DNA of 64,000 nt, from the NCBI RefSeq assembly GCF_035621475.1, contig NZ_CP141799.1, forward strand, positions 2,840,501 to 2,904,500. The letters are read 5' to 3'. This DNA comes from Pseudomonas paeninsulae (GTDB lineage Bacteria; Pseudomonadota; Gammaproteobacteria; Pseudomonadales; Pseudomonadaceae). The notes beneath the pieces were generated by a model. The model was not told the origin of the DNA, did no database searches, and worked only from the letters and a program-made list of their open reading frames with translations. Of the stretch, positions 54,707 through 63,384 are shown one piece after another. A program made the position numbers and the translations under genes. Every line of letters starts with the position of its first letter. Positions within the stretch are counted from its first letter, which is position 1.

Positions 54707-55519
54707 ATGAAGATCGTCTCCTTCAATATCAACGGCCTGCGCGCACGCCCCCATCAATTGGCGGCCTTGATCGAGAAACACCAGCCTGACGTGATCGGTT
54801 TGCAGGAAATCAAAGTATCCGACGAGCAATTCCCCGAAGCGGAAATTCGCCAACTCGGCTACCACGTGCACTACCACGGCCAGAAAAGCCATTACGGCGT
54901 CGCCTTGCTTTCGCGCCAGGAACCCCTGGCGCTACACAAGGGCTTCCCCGACGATGACGAGGACAGCCAGCGGCGCTTTATCTATGGCACCTTCGCCGAT
55001 GCCCAAGGCAATCCGGTAACCGTAATGAACGGTTATTTCCCGCAAGGCGAAAGTCGCGCCCACCCGACCAAGTTCCCCGCCAAACAACGCTTCTACGCCG
55101 ACCTGCAGCAGCTCTTGCTCAGCCAGTTCCAGCCAGAACAAGCGCTTGTGGTAATGGGTGATATCAATATTTCACCGCAAGACTGCGACATCGGCATTGG
55201 CGAAGAAAACCGCAAACGCTGGCTCAGAAGCGGAAAGTGCAGCTTTCTGCCAGAAGAGCGCGAGTGGCTGGCCAGCCTGAAGGACTGGGGCCTGGTCGAC
55301 AGCTTCCGCCACCTCAACCCCACGGTGAATGATCGATTCAGCTGGTTCGACTACCGCAGTCGCGGTTTCGAGGATGAGCCCAAACGCGGCCTGCGCATCG
55401 ATGTGATCCTGGCCTCGCTCCCCCTACAATCGCGCTTCAAGGATGCAGGAATCGACTACGAGTTGCGCAGCATGGAAAAACCCTCGGATCATGCGCCGAT
55501 CTGGCTGGAACTGAGTTGA
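54707..55519 (+). CDS. xthA: Exodeoxyribonuclease III
   Basis: A 270-residue endonuclease/exonuclease/phosphatase-fold repair enzyme acting at abasic sites and as 3'-5' exonuclease. Start ATG 54707 gives [20 protein letters not shown]. Catalytic segments are [13 protein letters not shown] (E), [10 protein letters not shown] (DxN), [12 protein letters not shown] and [10 protein letters not shown] (the DH pair). Length is usual for XthA. The upstream TTG in frame is not needed. Confidence 0.96.
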   Translation: MKIVSFNINGLRARPHQLAALIEKHQPDVIGLQEIKVSDEQFPEAEIRQLGYHVHYHGQKSHYGVALLSRQEPLALHKGFPDDDEDSQRRFIYGTFADAQGNPVTVMNGYFPQGESRAHPTKFPAKQRFYADLQQLLLSQFQPEQALVVMGDINISPQDCDIGIGEENRKRWLRSGKCSFLPEEREWLASLKDWGLVDSFRHLNPTVNDRFSWFDYRSRGFEDEPKRGLRIDVILASLPLQSRFKDAGIDYELRSMEKPSDHAPIWLELS

Positions 55520-55813
55520 GCTGAGAGTCTTGAAAAGGCTCTCGCCTGCTGCGGCCGCCGCCATGAAGTGGTGGCCTACGCCCCGACCCATTACCTCGAG
55601 CAGTCCGCGATCCGTAGACATTGCCGCCGGTAGTGCACCGTGGTTTAGCTGTGCAGCACAATGCTGGCGGGCTGTCGCTGCGCTCCGAGGCCGCCCTACC
55701 TCCGCACGGATCGCCGCCTGTGCTGCCCTACGCAGCCGCGCTAGAGCGGCCAGGCCAACACCCCACTGTCATGTTCCAGTCATCTTTTTGTCTTATCGTC
55801 ACGACACCTTCAA
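55520..55813. other. Intergenic region without recognisable gene
   Basis: Just under 300 bases between xthA and the PstS-like fusion. Short frames (for example 55530-56057 and 55621-55863) are GC-driven and have no homology features. An ATG at 55771 is out of frame with the following gene. No promoter can be set with confidence. Confidence 0.4.
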
Positions 55814-57220
55814 TTGCCTCTACAAGGTGTCTACCGCATACCGCGCGCCCTGCCTGCTTGTAATCAGCCAACCTGGAGCAGGACCTGCACCGTCCTGCTG
55901 CTCGGTTTTATCTGCTATGCCCTGCCCTGGCCTGTATTCGCCGCCCTGCCGATCCCCGCTGACAACAGCAGCGCCCTGCGTATCCAGGGCTCCAACACCA
56001 TCGGTGCGACCCTTGGCCCGGCGCTGGTCAGAGGCCTGCTCGAAGCACAGGGGCTGAACGCGATACGCATCGAGGCCGGCAGCGTCGACAACGAACAGAA
56101 GATCATCGGCACCAGCAACGACGGTCGCCGCGTGACCATAGAAGTCGCCGCCCATGGCTCCAGCACCGGCTTCACCGCCTTGCAGAATGGCAGCGCCGAC
56201 CTGGCCGCCTCCTCGCGCCCGATCAAAGACCGCGAGGCCAGCGCCTTGGTGGCCCTGGGCGACCTGCAAAGCCGCGATGCCGAACAGATCATCGCCATCG
56301 ATGGCCTGGCGATCATCCTCCACCCGAGCAACCCGCTCGGGGCTTTGCGCATCGATCAGTTGGCGCGGATATTCTCTGGCGAGCTGCAGGACTGGGCGCA
56401 GCTTGGCGGTAACAGTGGGCCGATCAAGCTGTATGCGCGCGATGACAACTCGGGCACCTACGACACCTTCAAGGAACTGGTGCTGAGTACCAACGGCGCA
56501 ACCCTGGCGGCCAGCGCGCCGCGCTTCGAGTCCAGCGAAGCACTGTCCGACGCGGTCAGCCAAGATCCGAACGGCATCGGCTTTATCGGCCTGCCTTATA
56601 TTCGCCAGGCCAAGGCCGTGGCCATCGCCGCCGGCAAGTCGCAAGCCATGCTGCCCAGCGTGACCCTGATCGCCACCGAGGACTACCCGCTGTCGCGGCG
56701 ACTGTTTCTCTATAACCAACCGGACGTGTCCAATCCCTGGGCCAAGGCGCTGATCAGTTTTGCCCATAGTCCGCGCGGGCAGGCCATAGTCGCGCAAAGC
56801 GGCTTTATCGCGCAGACCGTGCGAGCGATAAAGGTCGCCCCTGACAGCGCCATGCCCGAGGCCTATCAGACCCTGGCCCGTGAGGCGCAACGCCTGTCGG
56901 TGAACTTCCGCTTCCAGCAAGGTAGCGCCGCGCTGGACAACAAGGCCCAGCGCGACCTGGAACGGCTACTCGCCTACCTGAGTGCCCAGGACAAACTGCA
57001 GCACAAGGTAGTGCTGGTAGGCTTCGGCGACCCCAAGGCCGATCCGGCCAGGGCCGAGTTGCTGTCAAAACTGCGGGCCATGGCGGTGCGCCGCGAACTG
57101 GCTAAGCGCGGGGTGATATTTCACGAGATTATCGGGCTCGGCGACGAGCTGCCGGTGGCCGCCAACAACGTCGATGAGGGACGGATCAAGAACCGCCGTG
57201 TCGAGGTCTGGGTGTATTGA
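55814..57220 (+). CDS. PstS-like phosphate-binding protein fused to OmpA domain
   Basis: A protein of about 468 residues combining a PstS-like solute-binding domain with a C-terminal OmpA/MotB domain. The signal segment is TVLLLGFICYALPWPVFA. The substrate-binding part has LRIQGSNTIGATLGPALVRG, AAHGSSTGF, and LYARDDNSGTYDTFKELV, as in PstS-like proteins. The OmpA part follows at about 365-468 (NFRFQQGSAALDNKAQRDLE, VGFGD, LGDELPVAANNVDEG and RIKNRRVEVWVY), which binds peptidoglycan. The frame starts with TTG at 55814; no ATG is available and a ribosome binding site is weak, so the start is uncertain. No pstCAB genes adjoin, so a transport role is not assured; phosphate sensing or surface anchoring are alternatives. 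Confidence 0.87.
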   Translation: MPLQGVYRIPRALPACNQPTWSRTCTVLLLGFICYALPWPVFAALPIPADNSSALRIQGSNTIGATLGPALVRGLLEAQGLNAIRIEAGSVDNEQKIIGTSNDGRRVTIEVAAHGSSTGFTALQNGSADLAASSRPIKDREASALVALGDLQSRDAEQIIAIDGLAIILHPSNPLGALRIDQLARIFSGELQDWAQLGGNSGPIKLYARDDNSGTYDTFKELVLSTNGATLAASAPRFESSEALSDAVSQDPNGIGFIGLPYIRQAKAVAIAAGKSQAMLPSVTLIATEDYPLSRRLFLYNQPDVSNPWAKALISFAHSPRGQAIVAQSGFIAQTVRAIKVAPDSAMPEAYQTLAREAQRLSVNFRFQQGSAALDNKAQRDLERLLAYLSAQDKLQHKVVLVGFGDPKADPARAELLSKLRAMAVRRELAKRGVIFHEIIGLGDELPVAANNVDEGRIKNRRVEVWVY

Positions 57221-57486
57221 GTTCTGCCTACCCGATGCAGTGGGGTCGCCGGGTTGCGCACCAAGGCAATCAGCGTTATGCACTGCGCCCCGATCCGGGG
57301 CAGCAGTTTTCATGTTCTCAGTGCCACTGCATCCCCGCCTGGGACACCATTACGATGTTGCCGAGTCCGCATTTCACCCCTAGCCTTTAGGCATGTGACA
57401 CCGGGCCCCTCTGGCGGTGAATCCCTCACCGTGATGTCGGAGTCACTAAGTTGCTTCTCAACTTAGGCTGATAACAGGGAGGGCTC
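57221..57486 (+). promoter_or_regulatory. Leader region of terC with hairpins
   Basis: A 265-base leader. CTAAGTTG and CAACTTAG form an 8-bp hairpin at 57446-57466, just ahead of the GGGAGGG ribosome binding site, so opening of the hairpin might affect initiation. A CCTAGCCTTTAGG-like hairpin and GCGGTGAATCCCTCACCG lie further up. TerC/Alx genes are often under a manganese or pH riboswitch (yybP-ykoY), but I do not find its conserved sequence here. Confidence 0.4.
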
Positions 57487-58485
57487 ATGAACACTCTGCA
57501 GGCTTTGTTTACCGCCCCCTTTCTTGGCACACCTACCTGGTTCTGGCTGGCCTTTATCGCCGTTGTCCTGGCGCTGCTGGTGTTCGACCTCGGCGTACTC
57601 CACCGCGACCAGCATGCAATTGAAATGCGCGAGAGCCTGCTGCTGTACAGCGGCTATTTCGCCGCGGGTTTGCTGTTCGGCGGCTGGATCTGGGGGCAAC
57701 TCGGGGCGGGCAAGGCGCTGGAGTTCTACACCGGCTTTCTGGTCGAGCAATCGTTGTCGATGGACAACGTGTTCGTCATGGCGATGATTCTCGGTTTCTT
57801 CGGCATTCCTCGACGCTACCAGCACCGGGTATTGTTCTGGGGCATCCTCGGGGTCATCGTGTTGCGCGCGATCATGATCGGCCTGGGTACGGCACTGGTG
57901 CAGCGGTTCGACTGGGTTCTCTATGTCTTCGGCGCCTTTCTCCTGCTGACCGGGATAAAGATGTTGTTCAGCCGCGAAGTAGAGCACCCGGACCTGGCGC
58001 AAAACCCCGTGCTGAAATTCTTGCGCCGGCACATCCGGGTCACCGATGAACTGCATGGCGGGCGCTTTCTCGTGCGCCTGCGTGACCCGGCCAGCGGCCA
58101 GCTGCTACGCTACGCCACCCCGCTGCTGCTGGCACTGGTGCTGATCGAACTGGCTGACCTGGTATTCGCGGTGGACAGCGTGCCTGCGGTATTCGCCATC
58201 ACCCAGGACCCGTTTATCGTCTACACCTCGAACATCTTCGCGATCCTTGGCTTGCGCGCCCTGTACTTCGCCCTGGCCGCGCTGATGCACCGCTTTATCT
58301 ACCTGAAATACGCGTTGGCGTTAGTGCTGATCTTTATCGGCGGGAAGATTTTCCTGCACGGCTTTATCGGTAAGATTCCAGCATTGGTGTCGCTTAGCGT
58401 AACCTTTGGTTTACTGGCGGGCGGCGTGATGTTGTCGTTGCTGAAAACCCGCAATCACCCTGCAAAGGATCGGCCAACCCATTGA
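57487..58485 (+). CDS. TerC/Alx-family membrane protein
   Basis: A 332-residue integral membrane protein of the TerC/Alx family with about 9 hydrophobic segments. The segments EQSLSMDNVFVMAMILGFFG and ELADLVFAVDSVPAVFAITQ contain the conserved acidic residues thought to bind metal ions. Members export manganese or help insert metal-dependent membrane proteins. ATG 57487 follows GGGAGGG. The small gene at 58482 overlaps its stop. Confidence 0.93.
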   Translation: MNTLQALFTAPFLGTPTWFWLAFIAVVLALLVFDLGVLHRDQHAIEMRESLLLYSGYFAAGLLFGGWIWGQLGAGKALEFYTGFLVEQSLSMDNVFVMAMILGFFGIPRRYQHRVLFWGILGVIVLRAIMIGLGTALVQRFDWVLYVFGAFLLLTGIKMLFSREVEHPDLAQNPVLKFLRRHIRVTDELHGGRFLVRLRDPASGQLLRYATPLLLALVLIELADLVFAVDSVPAVFAITQDPFIVYTSNIFAILGLRALYFALAALMHRFIYLKYALALVLIFIGGKIFLHGFIGKIPALVSLSVTFGLLAGGVMLSLLKTRNHPAKDRPTH

Positions 58486-58667
58486 TTCACTCCGAGATAC
58501 GGATCGAAGCCCTGCAACAACGCGGCCGCCAACTCTGGCAGGTACGCATGGGCCGGCGTGCGCTGACCTTTCACGAAGAACTGGCTGCGCGCAGCTTTGC
58601 CGCCCAGCTGCATGTACGTCTTGCCTGGCTAAAGGAGCAGGTAGTCAAGGACAACCAGGACAACTGA
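58482..58667 (+). CDS. Small protein overlapping terC end
   Basis: A 61-residue basic, soluble protein, starting with TTG 58482 that overlaps the TGA of the terC-like gene (TTGA). The overlap, and the terminator directly after it, suggest it is translated with terC. Sequence is mostly helical (ALQQRGRQLWQVRMGRRALT, LHVRLAWLKEQVVKDNQ). I do not know its function. Confidence 0.6.
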   Translation: MIHSEIRIEALQQRGRQLWQVRMGRRALTFHEELAARSFAAQLHVRLAWLKEQVVKDNQDN

Positions 58668-58687
58668 GCGCCTAGATAGCTGTCGAC

Positions 58688-58729
58688 TCAAATGACCAGG
58701 CCCACATAAATGCGGACCTGGTCATTTGA
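58688..58729 (+). terminator. Terminator after terC operon
   Basis: TCAAATGACCAGG (58688-58700) and its complement at 58717-58729 give a 13-bp stem with a 16-base loop. It lies between the small terC-associated gene and the convergent acyl-CoA dehydrogenase gene, so it may stop both transcripts. Confidence 0.75.
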
Positions 58730-58790
58730 GGCGGCGGGGTGGCATCACTACCACCCGGCTCCAGCGTCTTTAGCGGCTGGCCTTGGGCGT

Positions 58791-59999
58791 TTAACGCGAC
58801 ATGTACTTGCCGATCTCGAACTTGCCGATCGCCGCCCGGTGCACTTCGTCCGGGCCGTCGGCCAGGCGCAGGGTGCGCTGCATGGCGTACCAGTAGGCCA
58901 GCGGGAAGTCGTTGGAGACCCCGGCGCCGCCATGCATCTGGATGGCGCGGTCGATCACCTTGAGCGCGACATTCGGCGCCACCACCTTGATCTGGGCGAT
59001 CTCGCTGGCGGCGATCTTGTTGCCCACGGTGTCCATCATGTACGCCGCATTCAGGGTCAACAGGCGCGCCATATTGATCTCCATGCGCGAGTTGGCGATA
59101 AGGTCGATGTTGCCACCCAGGCGTGCCAGCGGCCGGCCGAAGGCGGTGCGGTTGACCGAGCGCTCGCACATCAATTTCAGTGCGCGCTCAGCCATGCCGA
59201 TCGAGCGCATGCAGTGGTGAATACGGCCTGGGCCAAGGCGACCCTGGGCGATTTCGAAGCCGCGACCTTCACCGAGCAACACGCTGTCGTAAGGTACGCG
59301 GACGTTCTCGAACAACACTTCGGCGTGACCATGGGGCGCATCGTCGTAGCCGAATACCGGCAGCGAACGCACGACTTTGACCCCAGGCGCGTCCATCGGC
59401 ACCAGGATCATCGAATGCTGCTGGTGACGCGGCGCATCCGGGTTGCTCAGGCCCATGAAGATCATGATCTTGCAGCGTGGGTCGCAGGCGCCGGAAGTCC
59501 ACCACTTGCGGCCGTTGATCACCCACTCGTCACCCTCGCGCACCGCGCTGGCTTCCATATTGGTGGCATCCGATGAAGCGACGCCCGGCTCGGTCATGGC
59601 AAAGGCCGAGCGAATCTCGCCGGCCAGCAGCGGCTTGAGCCATTGTTCCTTCTGCGCGTCGTTGGCGTAGCGCACCAGCACTTCCATATTGCCGGTGTCC
59701 GGTGCAGCGCAGTTGAACGGCTCGGGGCCGATCAGCGAGCTGCCCATGATTTCCGCCAGCGGCGCGTATTCGGTGTTGGTCAGGCCGGCGCCCAGCTCCG
59801 ACTCCGGCAGGAACAGGTTCCACAAGCCTTCGGCCTTGGCCTTGGTTTTCAGCTCTTCCATGATCGCGGTCGGCTGCCAGCGGTCGCCTTGATTGACCTG
59901 CTGTTCGAAAACGGCCTCGGCCGGATAGACGTGGGTTTGCATAAACGCGGTGACGCGCTCACGCAGTTCCTGAACTTTGGGGGAGTAGGCGAAATCCAT
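58791..59999 (-). CDS. Acyl-CoA dehydrogenase
   Basis: A 402-residue flavin-dependent dehydrogenase of the ACAD family. FAD and acyl-CoA binding segments include [20 protein letters not shown] and [20 protein letters not shown]; the C-terminal helices [20 protein letters not shown] are the GGxG region of the family. The general oxidation of acyl-CoA at alpha-beta carbons is expected; chain-length preference cannot be deduced. It is divergent from the LysR gene, which may regulate it. Confidence 0.92.
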   Translation of the reverse strand: MDFAYSPKVQELRERVTAFMQTHVYPAEAVFEQQVNQGDRWQPTAIMEELKTKAKAEGLWNLFLPESELGAGLTNTEYAPLAEIMGSSLIGPEPFNCAAPDTGNMEVLVRYANDAQKEQWLKPLLAGEIRSAFAMTEPGVASSDATNMEASAVREGDEWVINGRKWWTSGACDPRCKIMIFMGLSNPDAPRHQQHSMILVPMDAPGVKVVRSLPVFGYDDAPHGHAEVLFENVRVPYDSVLLGEGRGFEIAQGRLGPGRIHHCMRSIGMAERALKLMCERSVNRTAFGRPLARLGGNIDLIANSRMEINMARLLTLNAAYMMDTVGNKIAASEIAQIKVVAPNVALKVIDRAIQMHGGAGVSNDFPLAYWYAMQRTLRLADGPDEVHRAAIGKFEIGKYMSR

Positions 60000-60153
60000 G
60001 GGAGCTACCTTCTGCGGCTAATTTGGTGAGGTGTTCGATCTGAAAATGATGCTAGAACAGGGACTAAGATTTATCTAATCTATTCTCACCGTGTATAAAC
60101 ATTCATCACCGATATATGATCCACGGATCCCGACAACTCTAAGCGAGCGCGGA
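60000..60153. promoter_or_regulatory. Divergent promoter region, acyl-CoA dehydrogenase/LysR
   Basis: About 150 bases, AT-rich (60045-60110), between divergent genes. A typical arrangement for a LysR-type regulator binding the shared promoter. Palindromic half-sites around TTATCTAATCTATTCT are possible but I cannot assign a T-N11-A site with confidence. Confidence 0.45.
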
Positions 60154-61086
60154 ATGAATCTGAACAAGGTCGACCTCAACCTCTTTATCGTCTTCGATGC
60201 CATCTACACCGAGGCCAATCTGACCCGTGCCGGGCAGATCGTTGGCATCACCCAGCCGGCCGTGTCCAATGCCCTCGCCCGATTGCGCGAGACCTTCAAC
60301 GACCCCTTGTTCGTGCGCACCGCCCAGGGCATGGTGCCCACACCGATGGCGCAGAACATCATCGCCCCGGTGCGCAGTGCCTTGCAGCAATTGCGCATCT
60401 CGGTGCAGGAAAGCCGCATTTTCAATCCGGCCGAGGCCAACAAGACTTACCGCATCAGCATGACCGACCTCACCGAGGCAGTGGTGCTGCCCTCGCTGTT
60501 CCAGCGCCTACACCGCCTGGCGCCGAAGGTCAGCCTCGAGAGCATGCTCGCCCGGCGCCGCGACACCACCAAGGAACTGGCCGCGGGCCGCCTCGACTTT
60601 GCCGTCGATGCGCCGCTCAACACCGATCCCCAGGTACGTCACGTCAAGATGATGGAAGATCGCTACGTTTGCGCCATGCGCAGGGGCCACCCCCTGGCCA
60701 AGGACAAGATCAGCCTGGACGAATACCTGTCACTGACCCACATCCAGATTTCCAGCCGCCGCAGCGGCCTCGGCTATATCGACCTGTCGCTGGGCAAGAT
60801 CGGCCTGAAACGGCGGGTCGCCCTGCGCTCGCAGCATTACCTGATGGCCTCCACCGTGCTGCATAACACCGACATGGTGATCACCGTGCCGGAACGCTTC
60901 GCCCGGCGTAACGATCTGCATTACATGGAGCTGCCGGTCAACGACGTGCCGGCCCTGGAAACCCACCTGTACTGGCACGAGAGCACCGACCAGGATCCGG
61001 CCAACCGCTGGATGCGCGAACAGATCATCGAGATCTGCCAGCATGTCATCGCCCAGGAAAAGAAACTCGAGAAAGCTTCAAGTTAG
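60154..61086 (+). CDS. LysR-family transcriptional regulator
   Basis: A 310-residue LysR regulator. ATG 60154 gives the normal MNLNKVDLNLFIVFDAIYTE start and helix-turn-helix (ANLTRAGQIVGITQPAVSNA, LARLRETFNDPLFVRTAQG). The effector-binding part from about residue 90 is complete. It probably regulates the divergent acyl-CoA dehydrogenase gene. A strong terminator follows. The upstream in-frame ATG at 60091 is less likely. Confidence 0.93.
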   Translation: MNLNKVDLNLFIVFDAIYTEANLTRAGQIVGITQPAVSNALARLRETFNDPLFVRTAQGMVPTPMAQNIIAPVRSALQQLRISVQESRIFNPAEANKTYRISMTDLTEAVVLPSLFQRLHRLAPKVSLESMLARRRDTTKELAAGRLDFAVDAPLNTDPQVRHVKMMEDRYVCAMRRGHPLAKDKISLDEYLSLTHIQISSRRSGLGYIDLSLGKIGLKRRVALRSQHYLMASTVLHNTDMVITVPERFARRNDLHYMELPVNDVPALETHLYWHESTDQDPANRWMREQIIEICQHVIAQEKKLEKASS

Positions 61087-61103
61087 CGCTGTAAACCATT
61101 GAT

Positions 61104-61131
61104 AAAAAAGCCCCGAATCCGGGGCTTTTTT
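61104..61131. terminator. Bidirectional terminator
   Basis: AAAAAAGCCCCGAATCCGGGGCTTTTTT: GCCCCG pairs with CGGGGC, with A and T runs, between the convergent LysR and LacI-type genes. Confidence 0.93.
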
Positions 61132-61148
61132 ATCAACAGTGAGCCACC

Positions 61149-62168
61149 TCAAGCGCTATCGCGCAGCACCAGTTCGAAGCCTACATCGATGCAGTGCGCG
61201 GCCGGCTGCTCGCCGCGCATCAGGGTCAGCAGCATTTCCCCGGCCAACTGACCGATACGACCACGGATGGTCCGCACGGTGGTCAGCGCCGGATGCACCC
61301 AGGCGGCGGCCGGCAGGTCGTTGAAACCGGCGATCGCCAGGCGTTGCGGCACCGCCAGATCGAGCTGACGCGCGCGAAACAATGCACCCAGGGCCAGGTC
61401 GTCATTGTTGAAGAACACCGCGTCTATCTCTGGGTGTTGCGCCAGTAGGCGGTCCAACAGATTCGCGCCCAGGCCGATGGACGACAGCTCCGGGGTGAGC
61501 AGTTCCAGGCTCGGGTTATAACGCCCGTGCGCCTGCATGCACTGCCTATAGCCCTCGGCACGTTGCAGGGTGCGCGGGTCGAGCTGGGCGGCGGCGAAGG
61601 CAATATGCCGGTAACCACGCTCGATCAGCGCGCCGGTCATGGCCGCGCCGGCGTCCAGTTGCGAGAAGCCGACGCAGTATTCGTCCTCGGCATCGCTCAG
61701 CCCCATCATGGTGACGATCGGGCCGCGGCAACCGCCAAGAATCTCCCGCGCCGTGTCGCTGCGCTCGAAGCCGGTGAGTAGCAGGCCGGCCGGCTGATGT
61801 GCCAGATAGGACCGTAGCAAGCGCTCGTCTTCCTCGGGCCGATAGTGGCTGACCCCGATCATCATCTCGAAGCCGGCGGGCATCAGCACCCGCTGGATTG
61901 CCTCGACGGTGTCGACGAACACCGAGTTGGACAGCGATGGAATCAACACCGCCACCAGGTTCGATTTGGAGCTGGCCAACGCCCGCGCGGCCGGATTCGC
62001 CACATAGCCGAGCTCCTTGGCCGCCTGCATGACCTGCGCGCGCAGCGCATCGGAAACCCGCTCCGGTTGCGACAAGGCGCGCGAGGCGGACATCAGCGAG
62101 CAGCCCGCGGCCTTGGCCACATCGGACAGGGTGACGCGTTCGGCGGAGCGACGACGACGTGGGCTCAT
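61149..62168 (-). CDS. LacI-family transcriptional regulator
   Basis: A 339-residue LacI/GalR regulator. The helix-turn-helix is VTLSDVAKAAGCSLMSASRA followed by LSQPERVSDALR and the hinge PAARALASSKSNLV. The periplasmic-binding-like domain then covers residues 65-330. Sequence resembles gluconate/ketogluconate-type regulators of Pseudomonas in style, but the ligand is unproven. It lies after the TRAP genes on the same strand, 101 bases from dctP, and probably controls them. Confidence 0.92.
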   Translation of the reverse strand: MSPRRRRSAERVTLSDVAKAAGCSLMSASRALSQPERVSDALRAQVMQAAKELGYVANPAARALASSKSNLVAVLIPSLSNSVFVDTVEAIQRVLMPAGFEMMIGVSHYRPEEDERLLRSYLAHQPAGLLLTGFERSDTAREILGGCRGPIVTMMGLSDAEDEYCVGFSQLDAGAAMTGALIERGYRHIAFAAAQLDPRTLQRAEGYRQCMQAHGRYNPSLELLTPELSSIGLGANLLDRLLAQHPEIDAVFFNNDDLALGALFRARQLDLAVPQRLAIAGFNDLPAAAWVHPALTTVRTIRGRIGQLAGEMLLTLMRGEQPAAHCIDVGFELVLRDSA

Positions 62169-62269
62169 GACTACTTCCCTGGAAAAGGCAGGCGATTCTA
62201 GCAGCGACTAGCATCTGTCGGGTGCACCGCGCGCACCAGGCAAAGCATGCCAGGTGCGCGCCGCACGGT

Positions 62270-63283
62270 TCAGTTTTCGGTCTTGGCCAACTCGGCCTGC
62301 ACCTGGTCGAACAGCGGCTGGCCGACGGTATCGATCACCTGCTGGATCGCCGGCTTCGCCCGTTCGCGCATGCGCTGCACCTCGTCGGCGCTGATCTGGT
62401 TGACCTGCATGCCGTTTTCCTTGAGTTGCGCCAGCGCCTTGGCCGCTTCTGCGCGGGTGTCCTGACGCTCGAAGTCGCGGGCCTTGAGCGCCGCGTCCAT
62501 GATGATGCCCTGCTCGGTCTGCGACAGACCATCCCACCAGCGCTTGGAGGCGGTGACGATCCACGGGCTGTAGACGTGGTTGGTCACGGTCAGGTACTTC
62601 TGCACCTCGAAGAACTTCGACGAGAGGATGGTATTGAAGGGATTTTCCTGACCATCCACCGCCTTGGTCTCCAGCGCGGTGAACAGCTCGGAGAACGGCA
62701 GCGGCACGGCGTTGGCGCCCATCAGATTGAAGGTTTCGAGGAACACCGGATTAGGCATTACGCGCAGCTTGATCCCGGAGAAATCCTCCAGCTTGGTGAT
62801 CGGCCGGGTGTTGTTGGTCATGTTGCGAAAGCCGTTTTCCCAGTAGACCAGGCCGACCAGGCCCTTCTCTTCCAGCTTGTCCATCACCTGACGCCCGACC
62901 GGGCCGTCCAGCACCGCATCGGCCTGCTGCTCGCGGGTGAACAGGAACGGCGTATCCCACACCGCCATTTCCTGGGTGATGCCAACCAGGGTGGCGGTGG
63001 AACCGACCATCATTTCCTGGGCGCCGCCGATCAGTGCGCTCTGCATCTGGTCGTCCGAGCCCAGGCTGGCCGCGGCGTAGGTGCGCATCTTCAATTTGCC
63101 TGCGGAGGCCTTGCCGACTTCCTCGGCGAACAGCTTGGCCGCCCGGCCCTGGTTGCTCTGTTCGTTGAGGCCGTAGCCGAAGCGAATCATGCGCGAGCGG
63201 ACTTCATCGGCCTGCGCGGTCAGCGTGGCCAGCGGGCTCAACAGCATGGCCGCAGCCAGAACGGTGATCAGTGGACGTTTCAT
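62270..63283 (-). CDS. TRAP transporter substrate-binding protein (DctP type)
   Basis: A 337-residue periplasmic binding protein with signal peptide (MKRPLITVLAAAMLLSPLAT, then LTAQA). The DctP fold is shown by ENGFRNMTNNTRPITKLEDF and SGIKLRVMPNPVFLETFNLM, with the conserved arginine in IKLRVMP that binds a carboxylate of the ligand. Start ATG 63283 is taken over TTG 63289. It is downstream of a DctM-type gene on the minus strand. Ligand is a small organic acid, possibly a sugar acid given the LacI gene. Confidence 0.92.
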   Translation of the reverse strand: MKRPLITVLAAAMLLSPLATLTAQADEVRSRMIRFGYGLNEQSNQGRAAKLFAEEVGKASAGKLKMRTYAAASLGSDDQMQSALIGGAQEMMVGSTATLVGITQEMAVWDTPFLFTREQQADAVLDGPVGRQVMDKLEEKGLVGLVYWENGFRNMTNNTRPITKLEDFSGIKLRVMPNPVFLETFNLMGANAVPLPFSELFTALETKAVDGQENPFNTILSSKFFEVQKYLTVTNHVYSPWIVTASKRWWDGLSQTEQGIIMDAALKARDFERQDTRAEAAKALAQLKENGMQVNQISADEVQRMRERAKPAIQQVIDTVGQPLFDQVQAELAKTEN

Positions 63284-63384
63284 CAGCAAGTGCCTCTTAT
63301 TGTTGTGAGAAGTAAAACGACTATTTTGTGCAACGTATTACGCGATGCCCGCCGGCTTGCCAGCGGGCGTGGAAAACCACGGCG

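Noticed and set aside
55820..56920. 366-codon minus-strand frame opposite the PstS-OmpA fusion
   Set aside because: Antisense shadow with biased composition; the plus-strand frame has a signal peptide and two recognisable domains.
57221..57486. yybP-ykoY manganese riboswitch before terC
   Set aside because: The family is often under this riboswitch, but I could not find its conserved core in the leader.
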